DNA of 64,000 nt. Origin: Mixophyes australis (Eukaryota; Chordata; Amphibia; Anura; Limnodynastidae). Made by a program: the position numbers and the translations under genes. The DNA lies in the NCBI GenBank assembly GCA_036250195.1, contig JAVHZZ010000003.1, positions 61,026,789-61,090,788 of the forward strand, written 5' to 3'. The notes below the pieces were generated by a model. That model was given only the letters and a program-made list of their open reading frames with translations, was not told the origin of the DNA and made no database searches. Below are positions 35,252 to 45,389 of this stretch, one piece after another. The number at the start of each line of letters is the position of its first letter. Positions within the stretch are counted from its first letter, which is position 1.

Positions 35252-36174
35252 TTTCATAATACCATCTACCCGAATGCATTTATTGGCACACAAAAATGGG
35301 TAAAACATTTTTTGAGAAACAGGTTATAAAAAATGTGTACTTCTTTGTTTACAGATTCGGAAATAGCAGAATATTTCTTTATGTCTAGTGCAGGAGTAGC
35401 TGCTATGACGGTGACGTTAAGCACCTGGTCAAAGATGTTAGAAATTACTCTGATTAAGACCATTGTGTCTATAAAGGTTCTTAATGAAGAAAAAATGCAG
35501 GAAAGTGGTTCTACTGTTATTGGAAGACGTTGAGAGACAATACATGAAGAATCAGGTCAGAGGTATATGTAATCTGCTTCCAGAAACTGAGAAACGAGGC
35601 AAACTTCAGAATTGTTTCTCTCTATATAACCTCTTAGTCATACATTATATCAATATACTGGATGTGAATCTGTGATAAAACAATAACTACAGTATATGAA
35701 ATATCTTCAATGCTGTCAATGTATTCATTGTTTATCTAATTCACTTGCAAACAGTGAAGTTATAAAGTAATGCACACTAAATGACAAGTTACTTTGTGGC
35801 AGTGACTAACATAGTAGAATGATAACATCTTTCCCCTATATAAACCTGGGTTGCTAGTCTACTTTTCGGTGGTAGTAATTTCTGCGGCACTGACAATGCC
35901 GACAGAAATGACAGCAACAAAAAAATAACGCTTAGTATAAAAACGACAGTGTAATTAAAGTGACTTAGCATGTAACAGACATCCAGGATTTCCGGCTGCT
36001 TTATTGAACTCCACATTTAAGCAGCGACTTTTCCAACTGTGTACAGTCAGAAAAGACGTCACTGGTCATGGACCTAGTGAAAACATTGCTTTTAATGTGG
36101 CAATGTTGGGTTCCAACATTGCCGCTTTATAAGCAAAGGTGGCAACCTATCACAGTACCACGCTTGACGTCACT
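35252..36174. other. No gene recognised (35252-36174)
   Basis: A 66-codon frame (35333-35533) begins after 'ctttgtttacag', an acceptor-like string, but has no good donor and no homology I recognise. The rest is unremarkable AT-rich sequence. Confidence 0.35.
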
Positions 36175-36335
36175 GAACTCCTCAGAACGATCCATTTTGT
36201 ATCACAACTATTTGCAAATGGAGACTGCATGGCCAGGTGCTTGATTTTATACACCTCTGGCAACGGGTCTGATTGAAACACCTCAATTCAATAATTAACA
36301 GGTGTGGCCAAATACTTTTGTTCCTATAGTGTATC
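36175..36335 (+). mobile_element. Tc1-like element 3' end fragment
   Basis: Has 'ggcaacgggtctgattgaaa', 'aattaacaggtgtggccaaa' and 'tacttttgttcctatagtgt', the characteristic right terminal region of Tc1-type transposons whose ends read 'tatagtg...'. The coding part is gone apart from a possible C-terminal scrap. Confidence 0.65.
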
Positions 36336-37560
36336 ATAATGCAACCTGCAAGTTTAATAATCATTGATAGATCAGAACTAAATTTCTTAATTGCCCTAAA
36401 TTCAGAGAAGTGTGAATTTGAAATCTTTCTAATTCTCTCATACACATCATTTCAAAGTCCTCCAATTGCACTTTATAAAAGAGATCAATGTGGGCACATT
36501 TATTATGTAAAGGATAAAATTTGGACAATTATTTTAATTTAGGACAGCCCTATTCAGATACTTTAGAAATCCTCTCCATGTCAAACAAATCTATATGAGT
36601 ACCATTAGAAACATTCCATGTTCTATGCTAAGAGCTCTGATAAAATACAGATAAAGAGTATGTCATCATACTTATCTAAAACAATTGGAAGTGAGTGTCA
36701 CGAACAGCACTCACCTGAGCCTGCGTGACATGTGTGTGACAAAGGGTTAACCAAAAACAACCACCTGGTCTGTCTAAAATTATAAAATCCTTCCCTAGCT
36801 ACGCCACACACTAGCTTTGCCGTACCAACTATGCCACCACCAAGGTTTTTTAATGAAGAGCTGACTTTTTTTTAAGAAGCCTTCGGTTCTCCCTTAGAAC
36901 TAATCTAGCACAATTTACTTTAGTCAGAGTTAACATAGACCACAATGTTCTTCCTGGTTTTCAATTATGTAGCGTTTTGACCAAACTGTTGCGTGAATTC
37001 ATAAGAACACAGAGACTTAAGCTTATTAAGTGTAATTTAATATGGAAAATACATCCACAATGCTCAAGATAAAACAGTTAGTAAAATAACATACAAATAT
37101 AATGCAATTGTTTCTTATTAAATAAAAAGGATAAAAGACAGAATCGATAACTCCCGTATATTCAAATTTCTGGTGCTGGGAGAATCTTCAATATCAGATT
37201 GACTCCCAAAAGTGAACAATTTCTTAGAGGTATACTACAGTTTTAAAGACTTTGGGAGGGCCTACAGCCCCCCTCCCTGTGATGTCAGAACTGAAAGGTC
37301 TATGTAAATGCAAATTAGGGGTTTTTGACTCCTGTTGACAAAAACCTTTTCTAGTCAGGATTTAAATACTCTGTCCCAACTTCCCCTACATCTGCATACC
37401 ACACATGCCCCTGGTAAGTATGATATTTGAGAAAATTATATAATATTTTCCTGTGACCCTATTCAGCTTGAATTTGTCATTCACATATAACCCTGTCTCT
37501 GCAGTCGGCATGTCTGAGGCTTCCCAGAGGTGTGTACATATTACATACTGCCTTATATAC
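36336..37560. other. No gene recognised (36336-37560), ERV left flank
   Basis: AT-rich DNA with scattered pyrimidine tracts. 'gcttcccagaggtgtgt' at about 37519-37535 recurs on the far side of the provirus at about 47386-47402. Parts may be an older LTR-type repeat but I cannot prove it. Confidence 0.35.
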
Positions 37561-37564
37561 ATAC

Positions 37565-38401
37565 TGTCGAAGTCAGCAAATTGGATAAAGTCATTTCAAT
37601 TAAAGTCGAGCAAACTTGGTTGTCTTTGTCTGAAAAGATGCGTACGGTACGCTACGACGTACAAGGGCACGCTACGGCGTGGAAGTGCGTACGCAGCTAC
37701 AACACATGGCAGCAACAGTAATTGGTCTTTTACCATACATTCGCACAAACACGCATACTTATAAAATAGTACACATTAATGGTAGTTGCAACACATAGTC
37801 AGTTATGTCGAAATATAGTAGTATTTATATGTTACATTAGAGTTACATGCATATCAGTGAAATACACGGAACAGGTTGAAGGAATCATATCATGAGTGGT
37901 ATCATAATAAACCTCTTTACATATCCTACTGTTTTGTTCACTCTGCGAGGGAATCGCAGAGTGCATACACAAGTTATGAATGATAGGAAATTATGAACTA
38001 CTTAAGACTAAGGAATCTTGGCGGGAAGAGCCGAGCATACCCCCTAGAGAGGTGACCCCCTCCTTTGGATTCCTTAGGATGAACTAGCCAATGATTGACA
38101 ACCCCTTGGACCTTCCTGAGACCTGGAGCAATAGATGCAAGCTAAACCATCTTCATTGTGTTACTGTATTTTTGTGTGTATATAAGCAGCAGCTTCACAT
38201 CTAGTGTTCAGACATCTTGTCCCCAGACTTCAGGATTGAATGACTGCACACTGGATCCAGAGCGCCTGCGATAAGTAACGGCAGTATTTATTATCACTAT
38301 GCTTGAGCATATTATTCTATTTGCGAATAAATCTTTGTGCGTTGGAAACACAAATCGAGGTTCGACAATCGTTATTGGTTACCGACAATACGCACATAAC
38401 A
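37565..38401 (+). repeat. ERV 5' LTR
   Basis: Begins TGTCGAAGTCAG and ends CATAACA, the TG...CA borders of retroviral LTRs. A TATA box (TATATAA, 38179-38185) is followed about 140 bp later by AATAAA (38326-38331), so U3, R and U5 can be placed, with transcription starting at about 38210. U3 has GC-rich 'gtacgctacg' repeats. Confidence 0.93.
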
Positions 38402-39370
38402 ATTTGGGGGCTCGTGAGCTTTGGAGGTTTTGTTGCCGACGATACGCAAGACCAACGGATTTTGGTTCCGCAACAAAGGGTGGAGACGCGTCATATACAG
38501 GTAAGAACGCAATGTGTTCAAAACCTGAATTTTACTCTGTGTTGTGAAACTGAATGTCCGTTTTGCATTATCTAGGGCACGCTAACTAGAATCTAGGGAC
38601 AAAAGAGAAAACTGTTTCTTTTTACTGTCATTGTGCGTTTTAACTGTATTGCATTGCTTAGCGTATGTGTATTTCCTGCTGTGCGTACGCAAACTTCCGG
38701 TAGATTTGCCACGTGGTTAAACAATCGATTTGATAGTTATATATGCATAGTAAAAATCACTTGTGAAAGTCTTTGAAACATTATCACTATTGTTGGGAAC
38801 ATTGTTGATTTTCTGCGCAGAATACTAAGGTGTATGTGTTTGGTGATTGTATGATTTTGAAGTGAAAGTTGATTTACTGTCAAAAAGACAGGGACCTTGG
38901 TTGCCGTTTGACGAGGCGGGCTTGCAACCGAGGTAGTATACAAGGCAGGTATACTGGCAACAAAAGCCCTGTTTGAAAAGAGAACAGTTAAAAAGCTTTT
39001 GGAAACTTTCTCCCCAGGGGCAATCGCAAGGTTTAACGATAGTTAGTATTGCTAAGGAGTGCGATCGGACCGCATGGTTTTACAACCGTGCTTGTGACTT
39101 GGGTTGAACGGCTGGAGGAATTACGCTGGTACAAACGGGTAAACTCCGATACTACCAGTTCAGTAATACTCAACAGAATTTTGTGGAGAGACAGGATATC
39201 GAGGAGCTGATATTTCTGTTGTCCATAGTGATATTTCTGTGTTAGGAATTGTGTGGGCGTAGCCTGTGAAACCGTCCACGGATAAAAAAAAATCTCTAGT
39301 AAGTTCTGTTTGAAAGGAGAACAGGTAAAAAGTCTTTTTGCGTAGCGTTGAGAAATAGGTTGTTTTCACA
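38402..39370 (+). other. ERV leader with splice donor at 38500/38501
   Basis: About 970 nt of untranslated leader between the LTR and the first gag ATG. CAG|GTAAGA at 38500/38501 is an excellent splice donor for a subgenomic env mRNA. The remainder should hold packaging signals, which I cannot define by eye. No convincing ORF. Confidence 0.65.
38405..38415 (+). other. ERV primer binding site (tRNA-Pro-like, partial)
   Basis: TGGGGGCTCGT starts 3 nt after the LTR and matches the first 11 nt of the tRNA-Pro-type primer site used by many class I retroviruses. The following bases do not match, so primer identity is only likely. Confidence 0.6.
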
Positions 39371-39790
39371 ATGGGTGCGAAGCAAACGCTAGAGATGGTT
39401 GATGTTGTGCTGCTTAAGGAAGGGCCGCTGGGGTCAGCTAGGTACCTTATGTTTAAGAAATATGGTGCATACACAACTGCGTATTGCGACACGTGGGTCA
39501 AGATGACCAAAGATTGTGATAGGCCTTTCCCAACAATAGGAAGTTTTTATTCAGAGGTACTACATAATGTAAAAGATAAAGTGTGGTTGATTAAATCAAC
39601 AAAAGTGAGAAATAGACATAATGATTGTTTAAAATTGTGGCAAATGGAAGGTAACACGTGGCAGAGCAGTGAATGCACAGCGGAAGTATGCGTGGCGAAA
39701 AACGCGCGCACGGCGGAAGTAGCCATTGAGAAGCATGGCGAACTCACCTTATGTGGCGGGAGCGGTAAGTACAGCTGTTATTTAAACTGA
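39371..39790 (+). pseudogene. ERV gag, matrix part (frame-broken)
   Basis: Opens MGAKQT, with Gly 2 available for N-myristoylation as in retroviral matrix proteins. It continues about 139 residues with Trp-rich matrix-like helices and stops at TGA 39788-39790. The rest of gag resumes in another frame from about 39786, beside an A-run at 39790-39795, so one small indel there probably separates the two. A second donor-like GCG|GTAAGT lies at 39764/39765. Confidence 0.75.
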
Positions 39791-40973
39791 AAAAAGGAAA
39801 ATTGCTAAGTTGTATCCTGTTTTAAGCCAGTTTAAAACAAGTGTATCAGAAGATGAAGATGAACCCACTGTGATTTCGGCCCTTGCCCATGCTGTTAGTG
39901 TACTAGAAGCTCAGCGCAAATATGAGAAAATGGCTGAGATAGGTGAGAGTAGCGTGATCACTAGGAGTGAAAGCGTTCTAAATCTTGAACCAGCAAATCC
40001 TGTAGTGTCCCCTGAAGTCAGTGAACCAGTGGGTGCGTACCCAGTCCGCACAATATCAGTTCGCAATGGGAAGCCGGATAATGATGGTGTAGTTCCTTTA
40101 AGAAATGTTACAATGCATTGTCCCTGGACTAGATCAGAATTACGTTCCATTATGACTGAATTCCCAGATCCTAGAAAAGAGTTGGCAAAGTGTCAGAAAT
40201 TTGTTAAAGACTTAGGAAATGCCCACGAACCAACCAATAAGGATTGGCGTGTAGTGTTGAGGGCGTGTCATCCTCCCAATACTAACATACAAAAATGTAA
40301 TGAAGTTTGTTTGTTGGAGGAAGATGACACCTTGACTGATGAGATTAACCAAAAAAATATAGCACAAATTGTCAAACACTTAGCCATCTATTTTTCAGTA
40401 GTGGTAAATTGGAGTAAGATTTTCACCATTAAGCAAAAGGATAGTGAAACAGCAGCAGACTATTTTTCTAGGGCACTAGCATCAATGACACACTTTACCG
40501 GAGTACCTAACATAAGAGAGGATCCACATCACAGGGAAGTAGCGGTAGGAGTGTTAATGGATGGTCTTAGGGAAAATTTAAAAACCAGAGTACAAACCTC
40601 ATTACCTAATTGGAGAGGTATCACAGTAGACTCTCTTAGGGAGTCTGCTGTGGAACATGACAAAAATATCTTTAGAAAGAAAGAAGAGAAAGGTGATAGG
40701 TTGATGATGGTGAGTATTCAGGCTTTAGAAGGAATACACACACAACCACAAACATACCAAGCATACAACTCAAGTAAAAAAGTAATGGTATGTTTTCGCT
40801 GTAAGAAAGAGGGACACATAAGGAGATTCTGTCCAGAAGCAAGGAAAGAAACATCAAGGGGGGAATCATATAGGTATCCTCCACGGAGAAACACACATAG
40901 GCAAGAGAACACACAGCTACCCGCGCATATTATAGCAGCAAATGCTGCGCGAGAAAATGATAGTCAGCGCTAG
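39786..40973 (+). CDS. ERV gag, capsid-nucleocapsid part
   Basis: An open frame of about 395 codons. It encodes a proline-containing linker, a capsid-like helical region ending with a homology stretch near KQKDSETAADYFSRAL, and a single CCHC zinc knuckle (CFRCKKEGHIRRFC) of the nucleocapsid. It ends at amber TAG 40971-40973, immediately followed in frame by the protease. The open frame begins inside an overlap with the matrix frame rather than at its own ATG. Confidence 0.85.
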   Translation, partial: TEKRKIAKLYPVLSQFKTSVSEDEDEPTVISALAHAVSVLEAQRKYEKMAEIGESSVITRSESVLNLEPANPVVSPEVSEPVGAYPVRTISVRNGKPDNDGVVPLRNVTMHCPWTRSELRSIMTEFPDPRKELAKCQKFVKDLGNAHEPTNKDWRVVLRACHPPNTNIQKCNEVCLLEEDDTLTDEINQKNIAQIVKHLAIYFSVVVNWSKIFTIKQKDSETAADYFSRALASMTHFTGVPNIREDPHHREVAVGVLMDGLRENLKTRVQTSLPNWRGITVDSLRESAVEHDKNIFRKKEEKGDRLMMVSIQALEGIHTQPQTYQAYNSSKKVMVCFRCKKEGHIRRFCPEARKETSRGESYRYPPRRNTHRQENTQLPAHIIAANAARENDSQR

Positions 40974-41474
40974 GGGTCAGGTCATACCTGTAGTCTACAG
41001 CCAGTGAGGTTAACTGAGAGTCAGAGTAAAGAACCAACAATGATAGTTGACATAGCTGGTAGGAAACAAACCTTTCTTGTAGATACAGGGGCGGCCCGAT
41101 CTGTGATAACCTCTCCTTTCAATCTACAGTTGACCAGTAAAACTATTCCAGCTATGGGGGTAACGGGAAAAGTGTTACATTATCCTCTAACTAAACCCGC
41201 TGAAGTTACTATCGGGCCTCTGCATACTAAGCATTCGTTTCTCTTGGCTGCAGCGGCTCCTACTAACTTGCTAGGGAGAGACATGCTATGTAAAATGGGA
41301 TGTGTCATATACTGTACTTCAGATGGTGTGTTCCTAGATATACCCGAGAAGGTCGCTCATGAGGTACAGGACATATTGGACACCCCTCAAAGGTTAATGT
41401 TACACTCTACTGTTATAGAACACAGTCCATCTCAAGTAAAGGGGATGTTGCTGGAAATACCAGGTTCACTATAG
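40974..41474 (+). CDS. ERV protease (pro), in frame after gag amber
   Basis: A retropepsin encoded in the same frame as gag, so expression would need read-through of the TAG at 40971-40973, the gammaretroviral strategy. The active site is FLVDTGAARS and the second conserved block is NLLGRDMLCKMG. Retropepsins act as dimers to mature Gag and Gag-Pol. The frame stops at TAG 41472-41474 although the polymerase follows in the same frame. Confidence 0.88.
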   Translation, partial: GSGHTCSLQPVRLTESQSKEPTMIVDIAGRKQTFLVDTGAARSVITSPFNLQLTSKTIPAMGVTGKVLHYPLTKPAEVTIGPLHTKHSFLLAAAAPTNLLGRDMLCKMGCVIYCTSDGVFLDIPEKVAHEVQDILDTPQRLMLHSTVIEHSPSQVKGMLLEIPGSL

Positions 41475-44400
41475 ACCAGAGATGGACAGTACACTGGACT
41501 GATGGAAAACGTAGCCCCGGTCATGGTCAATCTAAAAAGTGGTAGGATGGCTCCAAAAATCCCACAGTATCCATTAAAACTGGAGGTGGAACTAGGGGTA
41601 TATCCTGTTATTGAGAGGCTGTTACAACAAGGGATTTTAATTCGTACAGCCAGTACAACAAATAGTCCCATTTTCCCTGTGAAGAAGAGTGGGGGGAGGG
41701 GCTATAGATTAGTCCAGGACTTAAGGGGAATTAACAAAGTTGTTGAGAGCCAATTCCCCGTAGTGCCAAATCCAGCTGTCATCCTCATGCAGATTCCACC
41801 GTCTGCCAGTCATTTTACTGTCATTGATCTATGTTCTGCTTTCTTCTCAGTCCCTCTTCACCCTGACTGCCAATACCTTTTTGCATTCTCCTACCGGGGA
41901 GTGCAATACACATGGACCAGACTACCCCAGGGGTTCATTGACAACCCCAGTATTTTCTCCCAAGCCTTACATGACTGTTTGCAATCCTTTCAACCCCACA
42001 ATGGGTCTGTTCTAATTCAATATGTGGACGATTTGTTGTTGTGCTCTGATTCTTTTTTGTCATGTTTACATGATACTAAATTGTTGTTGCTTCATCTTTC
42101 ACAAACAGGGCACAAGGTGGCAAAGGATAAATTACAGCCATGTCAGACTAAGGTCAAATACTTAGGACACTGCCTCACTAAGGGGCTAAGACACCTGACA
42201 ACCGACAGAATTGAAGCCATACAACACATGACTCTGCCGCAGAGCCAGAAGCAGATTCGTACTTTCTTGGGGATGTGTGGATACTGTAGATCCTGGATCC
42301 CAGGTTTTTCTATTCTGGCATTACCATTGCAGGAGCTAGTCTCTTCCTCAAAACCAGAACGTGTTGTACTCACAGAAGAGTCAGAGCAAGCGTTCTTTAA
42401 TCTTAAAGACAGTCTGACTAAAGCACCTGCATTGGGAATACCTGATTATGAAAAGCCTTTTGAGCTATTCTGTACAGAAGCTGATGGTTGTGCAGCAGGT
42501 GTCCTCGCACAGAAACATGGTGGCGCTAGCAGACCGGTAGCATACTACAGTGCACAATTAGACAATGTGGCAAGATCACTCCCAACATGTCTCAGAAGTG
42601 TAGCAGCAACGGCTCTTCTGGTAAGTAAGAGCGAGGACGTAGTGTTAGGACATAATTCAACTATCTATACACCCCATGCTGTATCAGCTCTGTTAAATTC
42701 AGCCCAAACCAGACATGTTTCTTCAGCTAGATTCACAAAGTGGGAACTAGCCCTGATGGCACCCTCAAACATCACCATCAAACGATGTAGCACCTTAAAT
42801 CCAGCTACATACCTTCCGTATGTGTCTCTAGAGACACAAAGGGTGGGAGGTGAGGAGACCCTGGTTGATGATGAGTTAGGCAAGAATACTGACACGCATG
42901 ACTGTATGGAACACCTGAATCAGACCTTTACTGCAAGGCCCGACATACGTGACACCCCCTTAGAAAATGTAGATTTTACGTTTTATACAGATGGAAGTTG
43001 TCATAGACAGACAGAGACGGGAGAGCTATGTACTGGTTACGCTGTTGTAGACGATCAGGATGTGGTAGAAGCTGAACCCCTTTGCCCACCTCACTCAGCC
43101 CAGGTGGCGGAACTAGTAGCACTAAGGAGAGCGTGTGAATTGGCAGAGGGCAAATCAGCCAATATATATACTGACTCTAGGTACGCCTTTGGGGTAGTGC
43201 ACGATTTTGGGGCCCTTTGGCGTCTTAGAAACTTTACGACAGCAGCAGGTACACCAGTGGCACACTCACAACACATAAAAGGACTTCTGACAGCGATACA
43301 GTTACCCAGAACAGTAGCCGTCATAAAGTGCAAAGCCCATACCTTTGAAGAAGACCCAGTGTCATTGGGCAACAACAGGGCAGACAAAGCTGCTAAATGG
43401 GCAGCAGCACAACCTATGACTGTATCGACCGAGACTATGATGGTTTTTCAGACATTAGACATGCAGAAATTAATTGAAATGCAAGATTTGTGTTCCCTGC
43501 AGGAAAAGGCGGTCTGGAAGGCGAAGGGATGTGGTCAAGAGTCCTCAGGACTCTGGAGGGATGGACAAGGTAAGCCTGTAGCTCCCCGAACGTACTATCC
43601 AAGCCTGGCTGAAGCAGCACATGGCCTGAGTCACCTGGGTAAAGAAGGTATGTGCAAACTGGTGAGAGCATACTGGTGTGCTCCTGGATTTTCCTCTCAG
43701 GCTGGTAAGAAGGCAATGTCATGTCTTACTTGTTTGAGGAAAAATATCGGGAAAACTATTCCAACTGAGCCATCCCACATCCCTCCTACAGATGGACCTT
43801 TTCAGGTAATACAAATTGACTATATCCAATTACCACCATGCAGGAATTTAAAGTATGTGTTAGTTTGTATTGATGTGTTTTCCGGTTGGGTAGAAGCATA
43901 TCCGGCAGCCACTAATACTGCTGTGTTCACTGCAAAGAAAATTGTACAAGACTTTGTGTGTAGGTTCGGTATCCCTAGAATCATTGAAAGTGATAGGGGT
44001 ACCCATTTTTCTGGTGATATCTTCCAAAACATGTGTAAACTCATGGGAATCGGTAGCAGACTTCACACCCCTTACCGACCACAAGCCAGTGGTAAGGTGG
44101 AGAGAGTAAACGGTACTATAAAGAACAAGCTTGGTAAGATAATGGCTGAAACTGGGTTGGCATGGCCTGAGGCTTTGCCATTGGTCCTCCATAGCATTTT
44201 AACCACTCCTAGACCTCCTTTTAATCTGTCCCCCTTTGAGATACTGTTCGGGCGACAGCCTCATTTGATCGTGAGTCCACAAGACGACTTGAAGTGTAAT
44301 AATGAAGTGACTGTACAATATCTTATAAGAATGAGTAGACAGCTAAAGCAACAACAACAAAAACTAAAAATGCTGTCACCTGGTATGCCAGAGACGAACT

Positions 44401-44564
44401 GTCATGATGTTGAACCTGGAGACTATGTTATGATCCGCAATTTCTTACGTTCAGGTTGTTTAACAGACCGTTGGGAAGGCCCGTACCAAGTTCTGCTGAC
44501 CAGTACTACATCACTGAAGGTTGCAGAGAGAAACACTTGGGTCCTTTCTACCCACTGCAGGTGA
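41475..44564 (+). CDS. ERV pol: reverse transcriptase, RNase H, integrase
   Basis: A continuous frame, with the first ATG at 41502 and 1020 residues from there. RT: LPQGF and YVDD (residues 174-177), with the first catalytic Asp at 109. RNase H: YTDGS (Asp 497), Glu 537, Asp 558 in YTDSRYAF and Asp 628. Integrase: an HHCC-type zinc region (about 43610-43740), the DD35E triad at Asp 773, Asp 831 and Glu 867 (35 residues between the last two), and a C-terminal 'PGDYVMIRNF...GPYQVLL' domain typical of class I viruses. All catalytic residues are present. The only visible lesion is the in-frame stop just upstream, between pro and pol. Confidence 0.95.
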   Translation, partial: TRDGQYTGLMENVAPVMVNLKSGRMAPKIPQYPLKLEVELGVYPVIERLLQQGILIRTASTTNSPIFPVKKSGGRGYRLVQDLRGINKVVESQFPVVPNPAVILMQIPPSASHFTVIDLCSAFFSVPLHPDCQYLFAFSYRGVQYTWTRLPQGFIDNPSIFSQALHDCLQSFQPHNGSVLIQYVDDLLLCSDSFLSCLHDTKLLLLHLSQTGHKVAKDKLQPCQTKVKYLGHCLTKGLRHLTTDRIEAIQHMTLPQSQKQIRTFLGMCGYCRSWIPGFSILALPLQELVSSSKPERVVLTEESEQAFFNLKDSLTKAPALGIPDYEKPFELFCTEADGCAAGVLAQKHGGASRPVAYYSAQLDNVARSLPTCLRSVAATALLVSKSEDVVLGHNSTIYTPHAVSALLNSAQTRHVSSARFTKWELALMAPSNITIKRCSTLNPATYLPYVSLETQRVGGEETLVDDELGKNTDTHDCMEHLNQTFTARPDIRDTPLENVDFTFYTDGSCHRQTETGELCTGYAVVDDQDVVEAEPLCPPHSAQVAELVALRRACELAEGKSANIYTDSRYAFGVVHDFGALWRLRNFTTAAGTPVAHSQHIKGLLTAIQLPRTVAVIKCKAHTFEEDPVSLGNNRADKAAKWAAAQPMTVSTETMMVFQTLDMQKLIEMQDLCSLQEKAVWKAKGCGQESSGLWRDGQGKPVAPRTYYPSLAEAAHGLSHLGKEGMCKLVRAYWCAPGFSSQAGKKAMSCLTCLRKNIGKTIPTEPSHIPPTDGPFQVIQIDYIQLPPCRNLKYVLVCIDVFSGWVEAYPAATNTAVFTAKKIVQDFVCRFGIPRIIESDRGTHFSGDIFQNMCKLMGIGSRLHTPYRPQASGKVERVNGTIKNKLGKIMAETGLAWPEALPLVLHSILTTPRPPFNLSPFEILFGRQPHLIVSPQDDLKCNNEVTVQYLIRMSRQLKQQQQKLKMLSPGMPETNCHDVEPGDYVMIRNFLRSGCLTDRWEGPYQVLLTSTTSLKVAERNTWVLSTHCR

Positions 44565-44701
44565 GTCCATAATCCGGAGAAAGTGCAAGATAAAACTAAG
44601 ACCGACGACATAGATCTGTCACTTGTGAGTCTGTTCCGGGAGACCTAAAGCCTGCAGTCGAGACACCTGAACCAGAGACGTTGCCTCAGAACTATCTTTC
44701 C

Positions 44702-44703
44702 AG
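44702..44703 (+). promoter_or_regulatory. ERV env splice acceptor
   Basis: 'actatctttccag' ends at 44703, two bases before the env ATG at 44706. With the donor at 38500/38501 it would give a standard spliced env mRNA. Confidence 0.6.
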
Positions 44704-44705
44704 CA

Positions 44706-45389
44706 ATGGAGTGGCGGTTTTTGTTTTTCTTTTGTTCCAGGATTTTCCTTGTTTTTACTCCTTCTAGGACATTCTATTTTTGTGAAGGAGGATGGAGGAC
44801 GGAGGAAGGTTCTGGGAGTGATACGGATGAGATGGAGGCAGAAGAAAAGTTATTAGGATACTCAGAGCAGCCCATTATCAAACTTGGTCCGGGGGTTATG
44901 AAAAGGTCTGCTAGCTCAGGAACTCGGAGGCAGTGTGAGGGGCTATTGTCTGATGAGTATTGTATCTGCAAGTTCTGCGACCCCCTAGTTGAAGAGAGAT
45001 GCATCCAACGATGCCAGGCCCCCAGTACTCTGAATATAGGCGGGCATCCTTTGGAGGATTATCACTCCCTGGTGGGTAAGGTGCTAAACCAAACCGAGTG
45101 TTGGGTGTGCTCTCACGTGCCGCAAGGGCAGCATAATATAGGACTAGTGCCATTCCCTCTAAACATATCTGAAGTACTCGAATTGAGGGGTGGGAGGCCC
45201 ATAGACGGGAGGTACAATAACACTAGGTCCCCTAGTCTGACGCTTCGACAATACTCCATAGGCAGATCTTTGCTGTGCCTAAATATATCTCATGCAAAAA
45301 GCGCCTGGAGAATTGGGAGGCTGACCTATCAGATCAGACAATGGCTCGCCACACTCATTTTAGAGGGAGACTCACAAGGTCACTACTAG
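44706..45389 (+). pseudogene. ERV env, surface subunit N-terminal part (frame-broken)
   Basis: Starts at ATG 44706 with a hydrophobic leader (LFFFCSRIFLVF). It encodes a Cys-rich surface domain with Asn-glycosylation sequons and a CWVC motif near 45100, a CXXC-type block common in class I surface subunits. The frame is lost before 45389; env continues in another frame that is open from 45236, so a frameshift lies in 45236-45389, possibly at the A-run near 45296-45300. Confidence 0.8.

Noticed and set aside
35333..35533. Possible isolated exon after 'ctttgtttacag'
   Set aside because: No good donor at the end of the open frame, no partner exons nearby and no homology recognised.
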